From positions 850,716 through 914,715 of the forward strand of contig NZ_JABAIA010000004.1 of the NCBI RefSeq assembly GCF_012641275.1: a stretch of DNA of 64,000 nucleotides, written 5' to 3'. The DNA is from Chitinophaga varians (GTDB lineage Bacteria; Bacteroidota; Bacteroidia; Chitinophagales; Chitinophagaceae). A model generated the notes under the pieces. The model saw only the letters and a list, made by a program, of their open reading frames with translations. It did no database searches and was not told where the DNA came from. The translations under genes were made by a program, and so were the position numbers. Positions 1 to 9,157 of this stretch are shown here, piece after piece; position 1 is the first letter of the stretch, and every line of letters starts with the position of its first letter.

Positions 1-104
1 TTAAAAAGACATAAATGCGGGCGAGTCGCATTGACTTTCGATTTTCCTTGCTGTATCTTTTCTTTTATTGCACATTTATAAAACCAAAGTCTAAACTAAA
101 CACC

Positions 105-3100
105 ATGAGATCAATCCACACGTTGATGTTGGTGGTGGGCGCTTTCCTGTTATTACCCTGCTCTCATTTGCACGCCCAACCCCGTATGCTAAAAGGTCAC
201 GTGACAGCTGCCGGTACCAACACCGCCTTACCCGGCGTAACGGTCCAGATTAAAGGCGCCGCTCGCGGTACTACCACAGGCCCCGACGGCAGTTTCCGTA
301 TTGAAGCACCCGCTGGTCCCGGCATCCTCGTATTCAGCTTTATAGGGTACCTGGCACAGGAAGTGCCCATCGGCAGCCAGTCCACCATCGATGTAACCCT
401 GCAACCCGATACCCGCAGTCTGGACCAGGTGGTAGTTACCGCCATGGGCATCAAAAAGGAAAAGCGGGCCATCGGTTATGCCATCCAGGACGTTTCGGGT
501 GCTGACCTTGCACAGTCCAAACAGTCCAATGTGGTCAACGCCCTGCAGGGCAAAGTGGCCGGCGTTCAGATCTCCAGCGGCGGCGGCGCGCCCGGCCAGG
601 GCTCGCGTATCCTCATCCGCGGCATCAACTCACTGGACCCTACCCGCGATAATCAGCCCCTTTTTGTTATCGATGGTATCACTATGGACAACAATACCTA
701 CACGGACATTGGCAACGCCGGCGGCGCCGACACCCGTGGCATGAGCAACCGCGCATCAGACATCAACCCCGATGACATTGAAAGCATCTCGGTATTGAAA
801 GGTGGCGCTGCTACCGCCTTGTACGGCCTTCGCGCTGCCAGCGGAGCGGTGATCATCACCACCAAATCCGGCAAAGCCGGCCGTACCCGCGTGAGCTTCA
901 CTACTACCGCGGGCTTTGATAAGGTAGGCAAAACCCCTGATGTACAATTACAATACAGCCAGGGCAACAACGGCCTGTATGATAACCAGAGCTTCTGGCC
1001 CGCCTGGGGCCCCACAGTGGAAGAGGCCCGCAAACTGGATCCCAGCCATCCGGCTTCCCTGTACAATAACTACAAACAAGCCTATAACACCGGATCTCAA
1101 TATCGCAACACACTGGCCATCAGCGGCGGCACTGAAAAAGTCGTATATACGGCATCGTTATCGCAGTTTAACCAGAACGGCGTTATCCCGTTCAGCAATT
1201 ATCAGAACTACTCGGCCAGGGTGGGCGGAGATATCCGCTTCAGCGAAAAGGTGAAAATGGGCGTGTCCCTCAATTATATCAACTCTGGCGGTAACCGCGC
1301 CAACGCTGACCGCTACGGCGAACAGATGATCTACTGGTCGCCCCGCTGGAACATGCGGGACTATCTCAAACCCGACGGCACCCAACAGACCTATGGCGCT
1401 ACAGACAACCCGATCTATACGCTGTACACCAACCGTTACGGAGATAACGTGAACCGCCTTATCGGAAATATCAACTTCACCTATTCTCCATTTAAATGGC
1501 TCGATATCCTATACCGTGCCGGCACCGATTTCTACACCGATAACCGCCGCCATACCGGCCCCGGTCCAAAAGGTATCACCGGGGAAGTGGTCAATACAGA
1601 CAATGGGTTCGGTTTCGTGGACGAATACATGACCAACCAACGCTCCCTCAGCTCTACGCTCATCCTGAATTTCAAAAACCAGATCACGCCCAAACTCACG
1701 TCTGACCTGAAACTGGGACATGACCTGTTCGACCGGCATCTCAAACGCCTGGCCACAGAAGGGGACACCCTCGATATCCCCGATCTGCTGATCATGCAGA
1801 ACGCCAAAAAAATCGTTTCCAATCAATACCTCGAAAACTATTATCTCATCGGGGTATTCGGCGACTGGACGTTGTCGTGGGACCGCTGGCTGTACCTTAC
1901 GCTTTCCGGTCGTACAGACATCAGCTCCTCGCTGCCTGCCGGCCACAGGGCGTTCTTCTATCCGTCAGTGAGCATGTCTTATCTTTTTACCGAACACCTG
2001 AAGATACCGGAGAACGTGCTTTCCTACGGCAAAGTGCGCGCCTCATGGGCCAGGGTGGGTAAAGACGCGCTGCCTTACAATACCGGCTCCGGCTACATCC
2101 CGCTAACCGATGGCCCCATCGATAACAACGTGATCGGCTGGACCCGTGCCAACCGCTACGGCGATGCTCAATTGAAACCGGAATTCACCAATACCTTTGA
2201 GGCAGGCGCCGAACTGCGCTTCCTGCATGATCGTATAGGCGTTGACTTTGCCTGGTACACTTCCAAAAGCACTGATCTGCTGATTCCTGTGAAGTTATCC
2301 AGTGCTACCGGTTATGAAGATTTTTACACCAATGCAGGTTCCATTCGCAACACCGGCGTGGAAATAGCTTTTAATGCCACACCCATCAAAAAGACGAAGT
2401 TCCAGTGGGACGTACGCGTTAACTTTTCCGCTAACCATAATGAAGTATTAAGTTTAGGTAAAGGGCTTTCCGAAGTAGTGGTAGGCAACCAGTTTGGTTA
2501 TGCAGGTTCTACTGCTACCATGAAATACATCCCCGGTTACCCGGTGGGGGCCATCTTTGGCACCAGTTACCAGCGTTATATGGGCGGACAGCCGGACAAC
2601 AGCATCCTGATTGATTACAGCCGGCCTATACAGATCGCGGCCAGTGGCAGCCTGGCTGGCTTCCCGATGATCAATTCCAGCCAGAAATACCTGGGCAACT
2701 CCCAGCCCAAGTGGATTGGCGCTATCACCAACACCTTCAGCTACGGGCCACTCAGTCTTTCTGTATTGATAGACACCCGCCAGGGCGCTAAAAAATACAA
2801 CCAGCTGGCCAATTTCATGTCTGCCTTCGGAGAATCGGCTATTACCGCAGACCGGTTCACCAGCAAGGTTTTCAACGGAGTGCTGCCCGACGGCACGCCC
2901 AACAGCCAGGTGGTGTACCTGCAGCAGGCCAAAGGGCCGGATGGCCGTAATTATGGCGGTGGCTTTTACCGCAACATCTATCGCGGGGTAACAGAAAACT
3001 TCGTGGAAAACGCCTCCTGGATACGGCTGCGTAATGTGAGCCTTTCATGGCAGCTGCCGCAGAAGTTCCTCTCACGCACCCACCTGATTTCAGCGGCCAG

Positions 3101-3260
3101 CCTCACTTTCACCGGTAATAACCTATGGCTGCATACGAAATACACCGGCTTCGATCCGGAGTCAAGCTCGCTGAACGCCGGCAGCAATATAGATGCCTTC
3201 GCCGGTTTCACGTACCCGACTACACGTAGTTATATGGCCTCTCTGAATGTTACCTTCTAA
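105..3260 (+). CDS. SusC/RagA-family TonB-linked outer membrane receptor
   Basis: Large outer membrane beta-barrel that, with its SusD partner, imports oligomeric nutrients using TonB energy. I chose the ATG at 105 because it begins a clean signal peptide (MRSIHTLMLVVGAFLLLPC, then cleavage after HAQ); an in-frame ATG at 15 would add 30 residues and spoil it. After the signal comes a carboxypeptidase-regulatory-like domain (mature residues about 10-90, with LPGVTVQIKG), then the SusC plug (GVQISSGGGAPGQGSRILIRG, then the ALYGLRAASGAVIITTKSG segment) and a barrel ending in an aromatic residue (NVTF). About 1050 residues is normal for the family. The next gene, 11 bp downstream, encodes SusD, so the two form one transcript. 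Only 104 bp upstream are visible, so a neighbouring sigma/anti-sigma pair cannot be judged. The substrate is unknown. Confidence 0.93.
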   Translation: MRSIHTLMLVVGAFLLLPCSHLHAQPRMLKGHVTAAGTNTALPGVTVQIKGAARGTTTGPDGSFRIEAPAGPGILVFSFIGYLAQEVPIGSQSTIDVTLQPDTRSLDQVVVTAMGIKKEKRAIGYAIQDVSGADLAQSKQSNVVNALQGKVAGVQISSGGGAPGQGSRILIRGINSLDPTRDNQPLFVIDGITMDNNTYTDIGNAGGADTRGMSNRASDINPDDIESISVLKGGAATALYGLRAASGAVIITTKSGKAGRTRVSFTTTAGFDKVGKTPDVQLQYSQGNNGLYDNQSFWPAWGPTVEEARKLDPSHPASLYNNYKQAYNTGSQYRNTLAISGGTEKVVYTASLSQFNQNGVIPFSNYQNYSARVGGDIRFSEKVKMGVSLNYINSGGNRANADRYGEQMIYWSPRWNMRDYLKPDGTQQTYGATDNPIYTLYTNRYGDNVNRLIGNINFTYSPFKWLDILYRAGTDFYTDNRRHTGPGPKGITGEVVNTDNGFGFVDEYMTNQRSLSSTLILNFKNQITPKLTSDLKLGHDLFDRHLKRLATEGDTLDIPDLLIMQNAKKIVSNQYLENYYLIGVFGDWTLSWDRWLYLTLSGRTDISSSLPAGHRAFFYPSVSMSYLFTEHLKIPENVLSYGKVRASWARVGKDALPYNTGSGYIPLTDGPIDNNVIGWTRANRYGDAQLKPEFTNTFEAGAELRFLHDRIGVDFAWYTSKSTDLLIPVKLSSATGYEDFYTNAGSIRNTGVEIAFNATPIKKTKFQWDVRVNFSANHNEVLSLGKGLSEVVVGNQFGYAGSTATMKYIPGYPVGAIFGTSYQRYMGGQPDNSILIDYSRPIQIAASGSLAGFPMINSSQKYLGNSQPKWIGAITNTFSYGPLSLSVLIDTRQGAKKYNQLANFMSAFGESAITADRFTSKVFNGVLPDGTPNSQVVYLQQAKGPDGRNYGGGFYRNIYRGVTENFVENASWIRLRNVSLSWQLPQKFLSRTHLISAASLTFTGNNLWLHTKYTGFDPESSSLNAGSNIDAFAGFTYPTTRSYMASLNVTF

Positions 3261-3271
3261 ACCGATCGATC

Positions 3272-4675
3272 ATGAAAAGTATACACACCATATTATATAT
3301 AGCGTTGTTCGCCCTGCTTGCCACGGGTTGCAAAAAGGTGCTGGACATCAATGACAATCCCAATCAGGCGGTGGTGCCTCCTATGAACGGGCTGCTGGCG
3401 TCCACTACGTATTTTACTGCGTATAACCTGTACCGTACGGGCAACACCACGTCCTACTTTGTGCAATACCTGGCCTCGCCCAATGCCAACGGTGCCAGCG
3501 ACACCTACGAAGTGACAGACTACACCAGTACCTGGAAAGCACTGTACGATAACATGACAGACCTGCATGACCTGATTGCCCAGGCCCGTAGTGCCGGCGC
3601 CGACTACCACGTAGGCGCGGCTGAAGTGATGATGGCCATCAATCTGGAATCGTTAAATGACATGTGGGGCGCGGTGCCTTACACACAGGCTTTTAATACC
3701 AGTTTCCTGCAACCGGCGTATACACCCGATGACAGCGTGTTCCTGCAATGTATCGCGTTGTTGGACGATGGTATTGCCCGCTTAAAAAGCACCACTTCCA
3801 AATATGAGCTGGACGCCACTAAAGATCTGATCCATAGCGGTAAGCCGGCTGCCTGGATCAAAACGGCCTATACCGTCAAAGCCAGGCTGCTGAACCATCT
3901 TACCCGTAAAGCCAACTATGACCCGGCGGCTGTGCTGGCGGCTCTCGCCAACGGCTATACGGACAATGCAGACGACGCGCAGTTGGTACGGTTCCAGTCC
4001 CTCAGTCCGTGGAACCAGGCCGCTGTGAACAACGTCAATAATCTACTCGACGGCTGGCTGAGCGCCCATTTCGTCAATGCGCTCAATGGCAATACCTTCG
4101 GCGTGTTTGATCCGCGGCTCCCGCTCATTACAGACACCACCCGTTTTGGTGACTACCGCGGCACCGTCAACGGCGCCGGCAGGGTGGGCTCGGGCACCAA
4201 CCGTGAAGAATGTTACCTGTCGCAGAAAGGCTTCTATTCCAAACCCGGCGCCCCGCTGCTGGTGGCCACCAATGCGGAAGCGCGTTTCATACAGGCCGAA
4301 GCGGCTTTCCGCAGTGGCGACAAAACCCAGGCTTATCAGGCTTATCTGCAGGGTATCACCGTTAATATGAATAAGCTGGGTGTGGACGCTGCCCACCGGG
4401 ATGCATACCTTGCTAACCCCGCGGTAGGCGTAGGCGCCGCCAATCTAACGCTGGCGCTTATACTAAAAGAGAAATATGTGGCGATGTTCCTGCACCCGGA
4501 GGCCTGGAGCGATGCCCGCCGGTATGATTACCAGTACAAGGATTTTAACCTGCCGGTCAACGCGCAACTGCCGACGTTTATCCGCAGGGTGGCTTATCCC
4601 GATTCCGAAAAAAGCCGCAACGGTGCCAATGTGCCGTCCGTAACACTAACCGATAAAATATGGTGGGACCGCTGA
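3272..4675 (+). CDS. SusD/RagB-family nutrient-binding lipoprotein
   Basis: Surface lipoprotein that caps the upstream SusC channel and captures the substrate. The signal peptide ends in a lipobox (LLATGC) with Cys about residue 20, followed by KKVLDINDNPNQ, typical of the SusD-like subgroup with an N-terminal DINDNPN motif. The 467-residue length and the helical TPR-like composition fit. It starts 11 bp after the SusC stop, so it is co-transcribed. A strong bidirectional hairpin follows at 4701-4744. No polysaccharide-degrading enzyme is adjacent, so the pair cannot be assigned to a glycan; peptide or other oligomers are possible. Confidence 0.92.
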   Translation: MKSIHTILYIALFALLATGCKKVLDINDNPNQAVVPPMNGLLASTTYFTAYNLYRTGNTTSYFVQYLASPNANGASDTYEVTDYTSTWKALYDNMTDLHDLIAQARSAGADYHVGAAEVMMAINLESLNDMWGAVPYTQAFNTSFLQPAYTPDDSVFLQCIALLDDGIARLKSTTSKYELDATKDLIHSGKPAAWIKTAYTVKARLLNHLTRKANYDPAAVLAALANGYTDNADDAQLVRFQSLSPWNQAAVNNVNNLLDGWLSAHFVNALNGNTFGVFDPRLPLITDTTRFGDYRGTVNGAGRVGSGTNREECYLSQKGFYSKPGAPLLVATNAEARFIQAEAAFRSGDKTQAYQAYLQGITVNMNKLGVDAAHRDAYLANPAVGVGAANLTLALILKEKYVAMFLHPEAWSDARRYDYQYKDFNLPVNAQLPTFIRRVAYPDSEKSRNGANVPSVTLTDKIWWDR

Positions 4676-4700
4676 TTGGCCCGCCAGGTATATTTTATAT

Positions 4701-4744
4701 AAAGAGAGATGCCCGTCTGATATGTCAGGCGGGCATCTCTCTTT
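4701..4744. terminator. Bidirectional terminator between susD-like and yeiH-like genes
   Basis: A 20-nt arm (4701-4720, starting AAAGAGAGATGCCC) pairs with 4725-4744 around a 4-nt TATG loop, with one G-U pair. A-run and T-run flanks make it usable from both strands, which suits the convergent genes either side. Confidence 0.9.
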
Positions 4745-4759
4745 ATCATATATGATTGG

Positions 4760-6004
4760 TTATCTGAAAACAAGATACGCTACGATCAATGTAAAGAACA
4801 CGTTAAACAGCTGCGCAATAATAAACGCCATCGCGGGCCTGCCATTTTCCACTTTAAAGATATCGGTAAACTTTGTTTCAAGGCCGATACAGGTGAAGGC
4901 CAGGGCAAACCAGTAGGTCTGGATTTCCTTTAGCGAACCTTTAGCAGCGGCAACTACCGGCGACGGCAATACGAAGGAAAACAGGAGAGAGGCCACGATA
5001 AAACCCAGCACGAATTTGGGAAACCGTTCCCAGATAGTGCGCGCAGTAGGCTTCTCGTAGTTGGCCTTCTTTTTTGTGTATGACCAGTAAAGGGAGATGA
5101 TAAACGCGGCCAGTCCAAGCAGCACATTCTGTGAGAATTTCACGATGGTGGCGTATTTCAGCGCTTCATCCCCCAGTTTGGTGCCTGCAGCCACTACGGC
5201 GCCGGACGTATCGATGGTGCCTCCCAGCCATGCGCCCGCCACGGCCGGCGACATGCCGGCCCATACCGCAATACCTGGCATGAACAGCATCATCGGGATG
5301 GCGACGATCATCACCAGGGAAATAACATGGGAGAGTTTTTTATTGTCGCCCTCTATGGCACCGGAAGTGGCAATAGCCGCCGATACACCGCAGATGGACA
5401 CGGCGCTGGAAATCATCATCCGGAATTCATCGTCCAGCCCCAACATTTTACACAACCAGAAAGAGAAATACCAAACCGTGAATACTACCACCACTGACTG
5501 AAGAATACCAAGCATGCCTGCCTGTAAAATATCGCCAAAGATGATATTGGTGCCTAGCAGCACTAACCCTATCTTGATATACAGTTCCGTTTGCAGGGCC
5601 GGTTTCAGCCACTGCGGCAGCCCGATAAAATTGCTGATGAAAAGGCCCAGCAACAGGCTAAAGAGCACTACCTCGATGCCCAGGTCTTTAATGGCTTTAT
5701 TGGCGGTGATGATTTGGGCCAGCAGCGAAATGAGCACGATGGCCAGTAGTCCGGACAATAATGCGGCAGGTTTGAAATCGCCTGCCAGGAACCGTGCCAG
5801 CAACAAGCTGCCTGCTACCCAGAGGAAGAGGGTGCCGATATGTATCAGGTTAGCGGTGTTTGTCAGCTGGTTCCATAGTTCAGTACCCGAAGACCAGCCG
5901 TATTTGGGAAGTGCCGGCTTTAGCCCGGCCACCACCAGCGTGATGGTGAGGAAGGCGATGATCACCGCAATCCAGTCTTCATGAATTTTCTTAGGTTGTA
6001 ACAT
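4760..6004 (-). CDS. YeiH/UPF0324-family putative sulfate exporter membrane protein
   Basis: Polytopic inner membrane protein of the Cons_hypoth698 (YeiH) family, often annotated as putative sulfate exporter; transport activity is poorly established. About 10-11 hydrophobic segments are visible over 414 residues. Family-typical stretches are IKIGLVLLGTNIIFGDIL, a conserved SICGVSAAIATSGAI loop, and GAWLGGTIDTSGAVVAAG. The N-terminus has an extra segment (MLQPKKIHEDWIAV) before the first helix, making it somewhat longer than the E. coli protein. It lies 30 bp downstream of the SpmA/SpmB-like gene on the same strand, so the two are probably one operon. The functional link between them is unknown. 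Confidence 0.85.
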   Translation of the reverse strand: MLQPKKIHEDWIAVIIAFLTITLVVAGLKPALPKYGWSSGTELWNQLTNTANLIHIGTLFLWVAGSLLLARFLAGDFKPAALLSGLLAIVLISLLAQIITANKAIKDLGIEVVLFSLLLGLFISNFIGLPQWLKPALQTELYIKIGLVLLGTNIIFGDILQAGMLGILQSVVVVFTVWYFSFWLCKMLGLDDEFRMMISSAVSICGVSAAIATSGAIEGDNKKLSHVISLVMIVAIPMMLFMPGIAVWAGMSPAVAGAWLGGTIDTSGAVVAAGTKLGDEALKYATIVKFSQNVLLGLAAFIISLYWSYTKKKANYEKPTARTIWERFPKFVLGFIVASLLFSFVLPSPVVAAAKGSLKEIQTYWFALAFTCIGLETKFTDIFKVENGRPAMAFIIAQLFNVFFTLIVAYLVFR

Positions 6005-6034
6005 AGGTTAATAACTTATACGCACGTATGAATG

Positions 6035-7267
6035 CTAGTGAAAAAAGAGGTACCCCAAAAGGATAGCGGACAGCAGCCCGAAGAAGTCGGCTATCAGTCC
6101 GGCTGTCAGCGCATAGCGGGTATTTTTGATATTCACGGAGCCGAAATAAACGGCCAGTACATAAAAAGTGGTTTCCGTAGTGCCTTGTATCACGCTGGCC
6201 AGTTTACCCTGGAAAGAGTCCGCACCGTAGTTGGTCATCACTTCAATCATCAGGCCTCTGGCGCCTCCGCCGCTCAAGGGTTTCATCATGGCTACCGGTA
6301 ATGCCGGTACGAAATCGGTGTTGAAGCCCATCCAGGAAAAGAGGCCGGCGATGGCGTTGATGAGGTAGTCCATGCAGCCTGTCGTGCGGAACACGCTGAT
6401 GGCCACCAGGATGCCCACCAGGTAGGGGATGATCCTTACTGACACCTGAAACCCTTCTTTGGCCCCTTCTATAAAGTTATCATACACATTAATTTTTTTG
6501 ACGATACCTGCTCCCAGGAAGAGAATAACGATCGAGAAGATGATACCACCCCCCAGATTGCTCATAGTAGGGCCGATTTTGTCCGCAGGCATATGCTTTA
6601 CCCAGTAATAGAGGCCGGTCACCACCGCTGCAAAACCGCTCAGGAACACCAGTACAGGGAGTTTGAACAGGTTGATGCGCTGGTAGGCAGATACGGTGAA
6701 CATACCTATAATAAACGCTATAAAGGTGGAAATCAGTGTGGGCACAAAAATATCAGCCGGATTGGCCGCCCCGGCGGCTTTACGGAGGGCGATCACCGAT
6801 GTTGGGATCAGCACTACGCCGGCAGTGTTCAGTACCAGGAACATGATCTGCGGATTACTGGCTGTGTCCGGTTTATCGTTCAGCTCCTGTAACTCTTTCA
6901 TGGCTTTAAGGCCCATGGGCGTGGCGGCATTGTCGAGCCCCAGCATACTGGCGGAGAAGTTCATCATCATAGAACCCATGGCCGGGTGGCCTTTCGGCAC
7001 CTGGGGGAAGAGTTTGGAGAAAAAAGGATAAACCAGTTTGGAGAAGCGGTTGATCATGCCGGCAGCCTCGCCCACTTTCATAATACCGAGCCAGAGCGTC
7101 ATAATGCCGGCCAGTCCAATGGAGATCTCCGCCCCGGTTTTGGCGCTGGCGAGCATACCATTCATAATATCGCCAAAAATAGCTGTATCCTGTAAAAACA
7201 CCGACTTGAAAACTGCTACTACAAAAGCTATCAGGAAAAAGCCCAGCCAAACGTAGTTTAATGCCAT
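6035..7267 (-). CDS. Fused SpmA/SpmB-type nucleoside-recognition (Gate) membrane protein
   Basis: Membrane protein with two Gate (nucleoside recognition) domains. In spore formers these are the separate proteins SpmA and SpmB; here they are joined in one 410-residue chain, as is usual in Bacteroidota. The N-terminal half carries GLAGIMTLWLGIMKVGEAAG and a Met/Asn-rich NFSASMLGLDNAATPMGLKA segment typical of SpmA. The C-terminal half carries GFQVSVRIIPYLVGILVAIS and MMKPLSGGGARGLMIE, typical of SpmB. Its substrate and role in a non-sporulating bacterium are unknown. It is transcribed leftward ahead of the YeiH-like gene and diverges from ychF. Confidence 0.85.
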   Translation of the reverse strand: MALNYVWLGFFLIAFVVAVFKSVFLQDTAIFGDIMNGMLASAKTGAEISIGLAGIMTLWLGIMKVGEAAGMINRFSKLVYPFFSKLFPQVPKGHPAMGSMMMNFSASMLGLDNAATPMGLKAMKELQELNDKPDTASNPQIMFLVLNTAGVVLIPTSVIALRKAAGAANPADIFVPTLISTFIAFIIGMFTVSAYQRINLFKLPVLVFLSGFAAVVTGLYYWVKHMPADKIGPTMSNLGGGIIFSIVILFLGAGIVKKINVYDNFIEGAKEGFQVSVRIIPYLVGILVAISVFRTTGCMDYLINAIAGLFSWMGFNTDFVPALPVAMMKPLSGGGARGLMIEVMTNYGADSFQGKLASVIQGTTETTFYVLAVYFGSVNIKNTRYALTAGLIADFFGLLSAILLGYLFFH

Positions 7268-7311
7268 TAGATTATTGGTTTATTCTGGCAACAAATAAAC
7301 TAAAATAAACT

Positions 7312-7319
7312 TATCTTTG
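7312..7319 (+). promoter_or_regulatory. Bacteroidota -7 element for ychF
   Basis: TATCTTTG matches the TAnnTTTG consensus of the primary sigma factor of Bacteroidota and lies 15 bp before the ychF ATG. No good -33 TTTG at the expected spacing was seen. Confidence 0.6.
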
Positions 7320-7334
7320 CGCAAATTTTAAAAA

Positions 7335-8438
7335 ATGGCTTTGCAAGTTGGAATTGTAGGATTGCCGAATGTAGGGAAATCGACATTATTTAACGCGGTG
7401 AGTAACAGCGCTAAGGCGCAGGCCAGCAACTACCGCTTCTGTACCATAGAACCGAACGTAGGACAGGTGGACGTGCCTGACAACCGTATGGACAAACTGG
7501 CTGAGCTGGTGCAACCCCAGCGCACCGTACCTACCACCATCGAGTTTGTGGACATCGCCGGACTGGTGAAAGGCGCCAGCAAAGGCGAAGGTCTCGGTAA
7601 TAAATTCCTGGCCAATATCCGCGAGGTGGACGCCATCGTGCACGTGATCCGCTGCTTCGAAGATGAAAACATCCTCCGCGAAGAAGGCGCCATCAACCCG
7701 GTGAGCGACAAGGAAATCATTGACACTGAATTGCAGCTGAAAGACCTCGAAAGCGTGGAACGTAAAGTTGCCCGTACTGAGAAAATGGCTAAAACCGGTG
7801 GCGATGCCAAAGCGAAAGCGGAATTTGAAGTGCTGAAAAGATGCCAGGAACACCTGGAGAAAGGCCGCAATATCCGCGAACTGGGCCTGAGCAAAGAAGA
7901 ACGCGTTGCTATCGCCGACCTGTTCCTGCTCACGGAAAAACCAGTGCTGTACGTAGCCAACGTAGACGAAGCGTCTCTTCATACCGGCAACAAATACTCC
8001 GAAGCCCTGAAAGAAGGGGTGAAAGCGGAAAACGCCGAAGTGATCGTGATGAACAATACCATCGAAGCGCAGATCTCTGAAATGGAAGACCCGTCCGACA
8101 AGGAAATGTTCCTCTCTGAATACGGTCTTACCGAACCAGGCCTCAACCGCCTGATCCGCTCCGCTTATAACCTGCTGGACCTGATCACTTACTTCACTGC
8201 CGGTGTGCAGGAAGTGCGTGCCTGGACCATCCACAAAGGCTGGAAAGCACCACAGGCCGCCAGCGTGATCCACACCGACTTCGAAAAAGGTTTCATCAAA
8301 GCCGAAGTAATAGCTTACGACGACTATGTAAAATATGGCTCTGAATCCGCTGCCCGTGACAACGGCCGTCTGCGGATTGAAGGCAAGGAATACATCGTGG
8401 CCGACGGCGACGTCATGCATTTCCGTTTCAACGTGTAA
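7335..8438 (+). CDS. ychF: Redox-regulated P-loop ATPase YchF/OLA1
   Basis: Universally conserved Obg-family P-loop NTPase that prefers ATP and interacts with ribosomes; linked to stress responses in other bacteria. The 367-residue length is standard. Visible motifs are the Walker A GLPNVGKST at residues 8-16, a switch region with FVDIAGLVKGASKGEGLG, then a coiled-coil insertion around residues 130-195, and a C-terminal TGS domain (LITYFTAGVQEVRAWTIHKG to VADGDVMHFRFNV). The start follows a TAnnTTTG promoter element by 15 bp. It is monocistronic, ending at a strong hairpin terminator. Confidence 0.97.
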   Translation: MALQVGIVGLPNVGKSTLFNAVSNSAKAQASNYRFCTIEPNVGQVDVPDNRMDKLAELVQPQRTVPTTIEFVDIAGLVKGASKGEGLGNKFLANIREVDAIVHVIRCFEDENILREEGAINPVSDKEIIDTELQLKDLESVERKVARTEKMAKTGGDAKAKAEFEVLKRCQEHLEKGRNIRELGLSKEERVAIADLFLLTEKPVLYVANVDEASLHTGNKYSEALKEGVKAENAEVIVMNNTIEAQISEMEDPSDKEMFLSEYGLTEPGLNRLIRSAYNLLDLITYFTAGVQEVRAWTIHKGWKAPQAASVIHTDFEKGFIKAEVIAYDDYVKYGSESAARDNGRLRIEGKEYIVADGDVMHFRFNV

Positions 8439-8500
8439 TCATTTCCGTTACAATAATCCTTTCATGATATTCAAATGCATGGAGGTTACAACAAAACCGG

Positions 8501-8535
8501 GAGCGTCTCAATAAAATGAGACGCTCTTTTTTTTT
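8501..8535 (+). terminator. Rho-independent terminator after ychF
   Basis: GAGCGTCTCA (8501-8510) pairs perfectly with TGAGACGCTC (8517-8526) around ATAAAA, followed by nine T residues. Confidence 0.95.
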
Positions 8536-8584
8536 GAAAGATGATCGACGTTAAAAATCGTATCATTACAATAAACAGGTTGAC

Positions 8585-8956
8585 ATGAAATTAAAACTGC
8601 AGTCAGTTTTAGTCTACATCTGCATATTAATTAGTCTTTTGGGGTTATTATATCTTTTGTCTGACGCTGTGCTGATAAGGACAAATACCCGTTATACAGT
8701 CGGAGAAACACTAGGCAGGTCATACGGACGTTACGCTACGATGCATTTTAAATATCGTGTTAACGGTGTTGAATATACGGGTGCTACTGGCAATAATCCC
8801 ACGGCACAAGCGGCGGGAGGACGTTACCTGGTGAAATTTAATGTCTGGCTCCCGAGCGTCAGCACCATGTATTTTGATTATCAACTGAAGGACAGTACCA
8901 CTGCCGTCCCTGACAGCGGATGGATGACCCGCCCTTCAGATATATGGGTTAAATAA
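8585..8956 (+). CDS. Small membrane-anchored protein of unknown function
   Basis: 123 residues, not recognised. A single N-terminal hydrophobic segment (VYICILISLLGLLYLLSDAV, residues 10-29) is followed by a probably extracytoplasmic beta-rich part containing TMHFKYRVNGVEYTG, which resembles the small beta-sandwich domains of DUF3592-type proteins; that comparison is weak. It lies alone between two terminators (8501-8535 and 8972-9004), so it is a single-gene unit. It is 200 bp upstream of the retron operon, but the intervening terminator argues against co-transcription. Confidence 0.65.
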   Translation: MKLKLQSVLVYICILISLLGLLYLLSDAVLIRTNTRYTVGETLGRSYGRYATMHFKYRVNGVEYTGATGNNPTAQAAGGRYLVKFNVWLPSVSTMYFDYQLKDSTTAVPDSGWMTRPSDIWVK

Positions 8957-8971
8957 TACTGCAAAAACAAA

Positions 8972-9004
8972 AAGCGGTTGCCGGGATACTACTTAACCGC
9001 TTTT
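8972..9004 (+). terminator. Terminator after the small membrane protein gene
   Basis: AAGCGGTT (8972-8979) pairs with AACCGCTT (8995-9002) around a 15-nt loop, preceded by A residues and followed by a short T-run broken by a C. It separates the retron operon from the gene before it. Confidence 0.75.
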
Positions 9005-9157
9005 CTTATCATGTGCCTTGTGGCTTCGTTTGGTGTCAACTGGTGCGAACAACGTGCCAGACTGGTTTCTGTGGCATAGCAAAAAAACTGTTGAAAAAAA
9101 TTTACTTGGGGAGTACAACTTATTTATTAGTTTAGCTCACTATTTTAATGTTAGCTC

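Noticed and set aside
7386..8420. A 344-codon open frame antisense to ychF
   Set aside because: ychF is a clear conserved gene in the other strand; the antisense frame has a Phe/His-rich composition typical of reverse-frame shadows.
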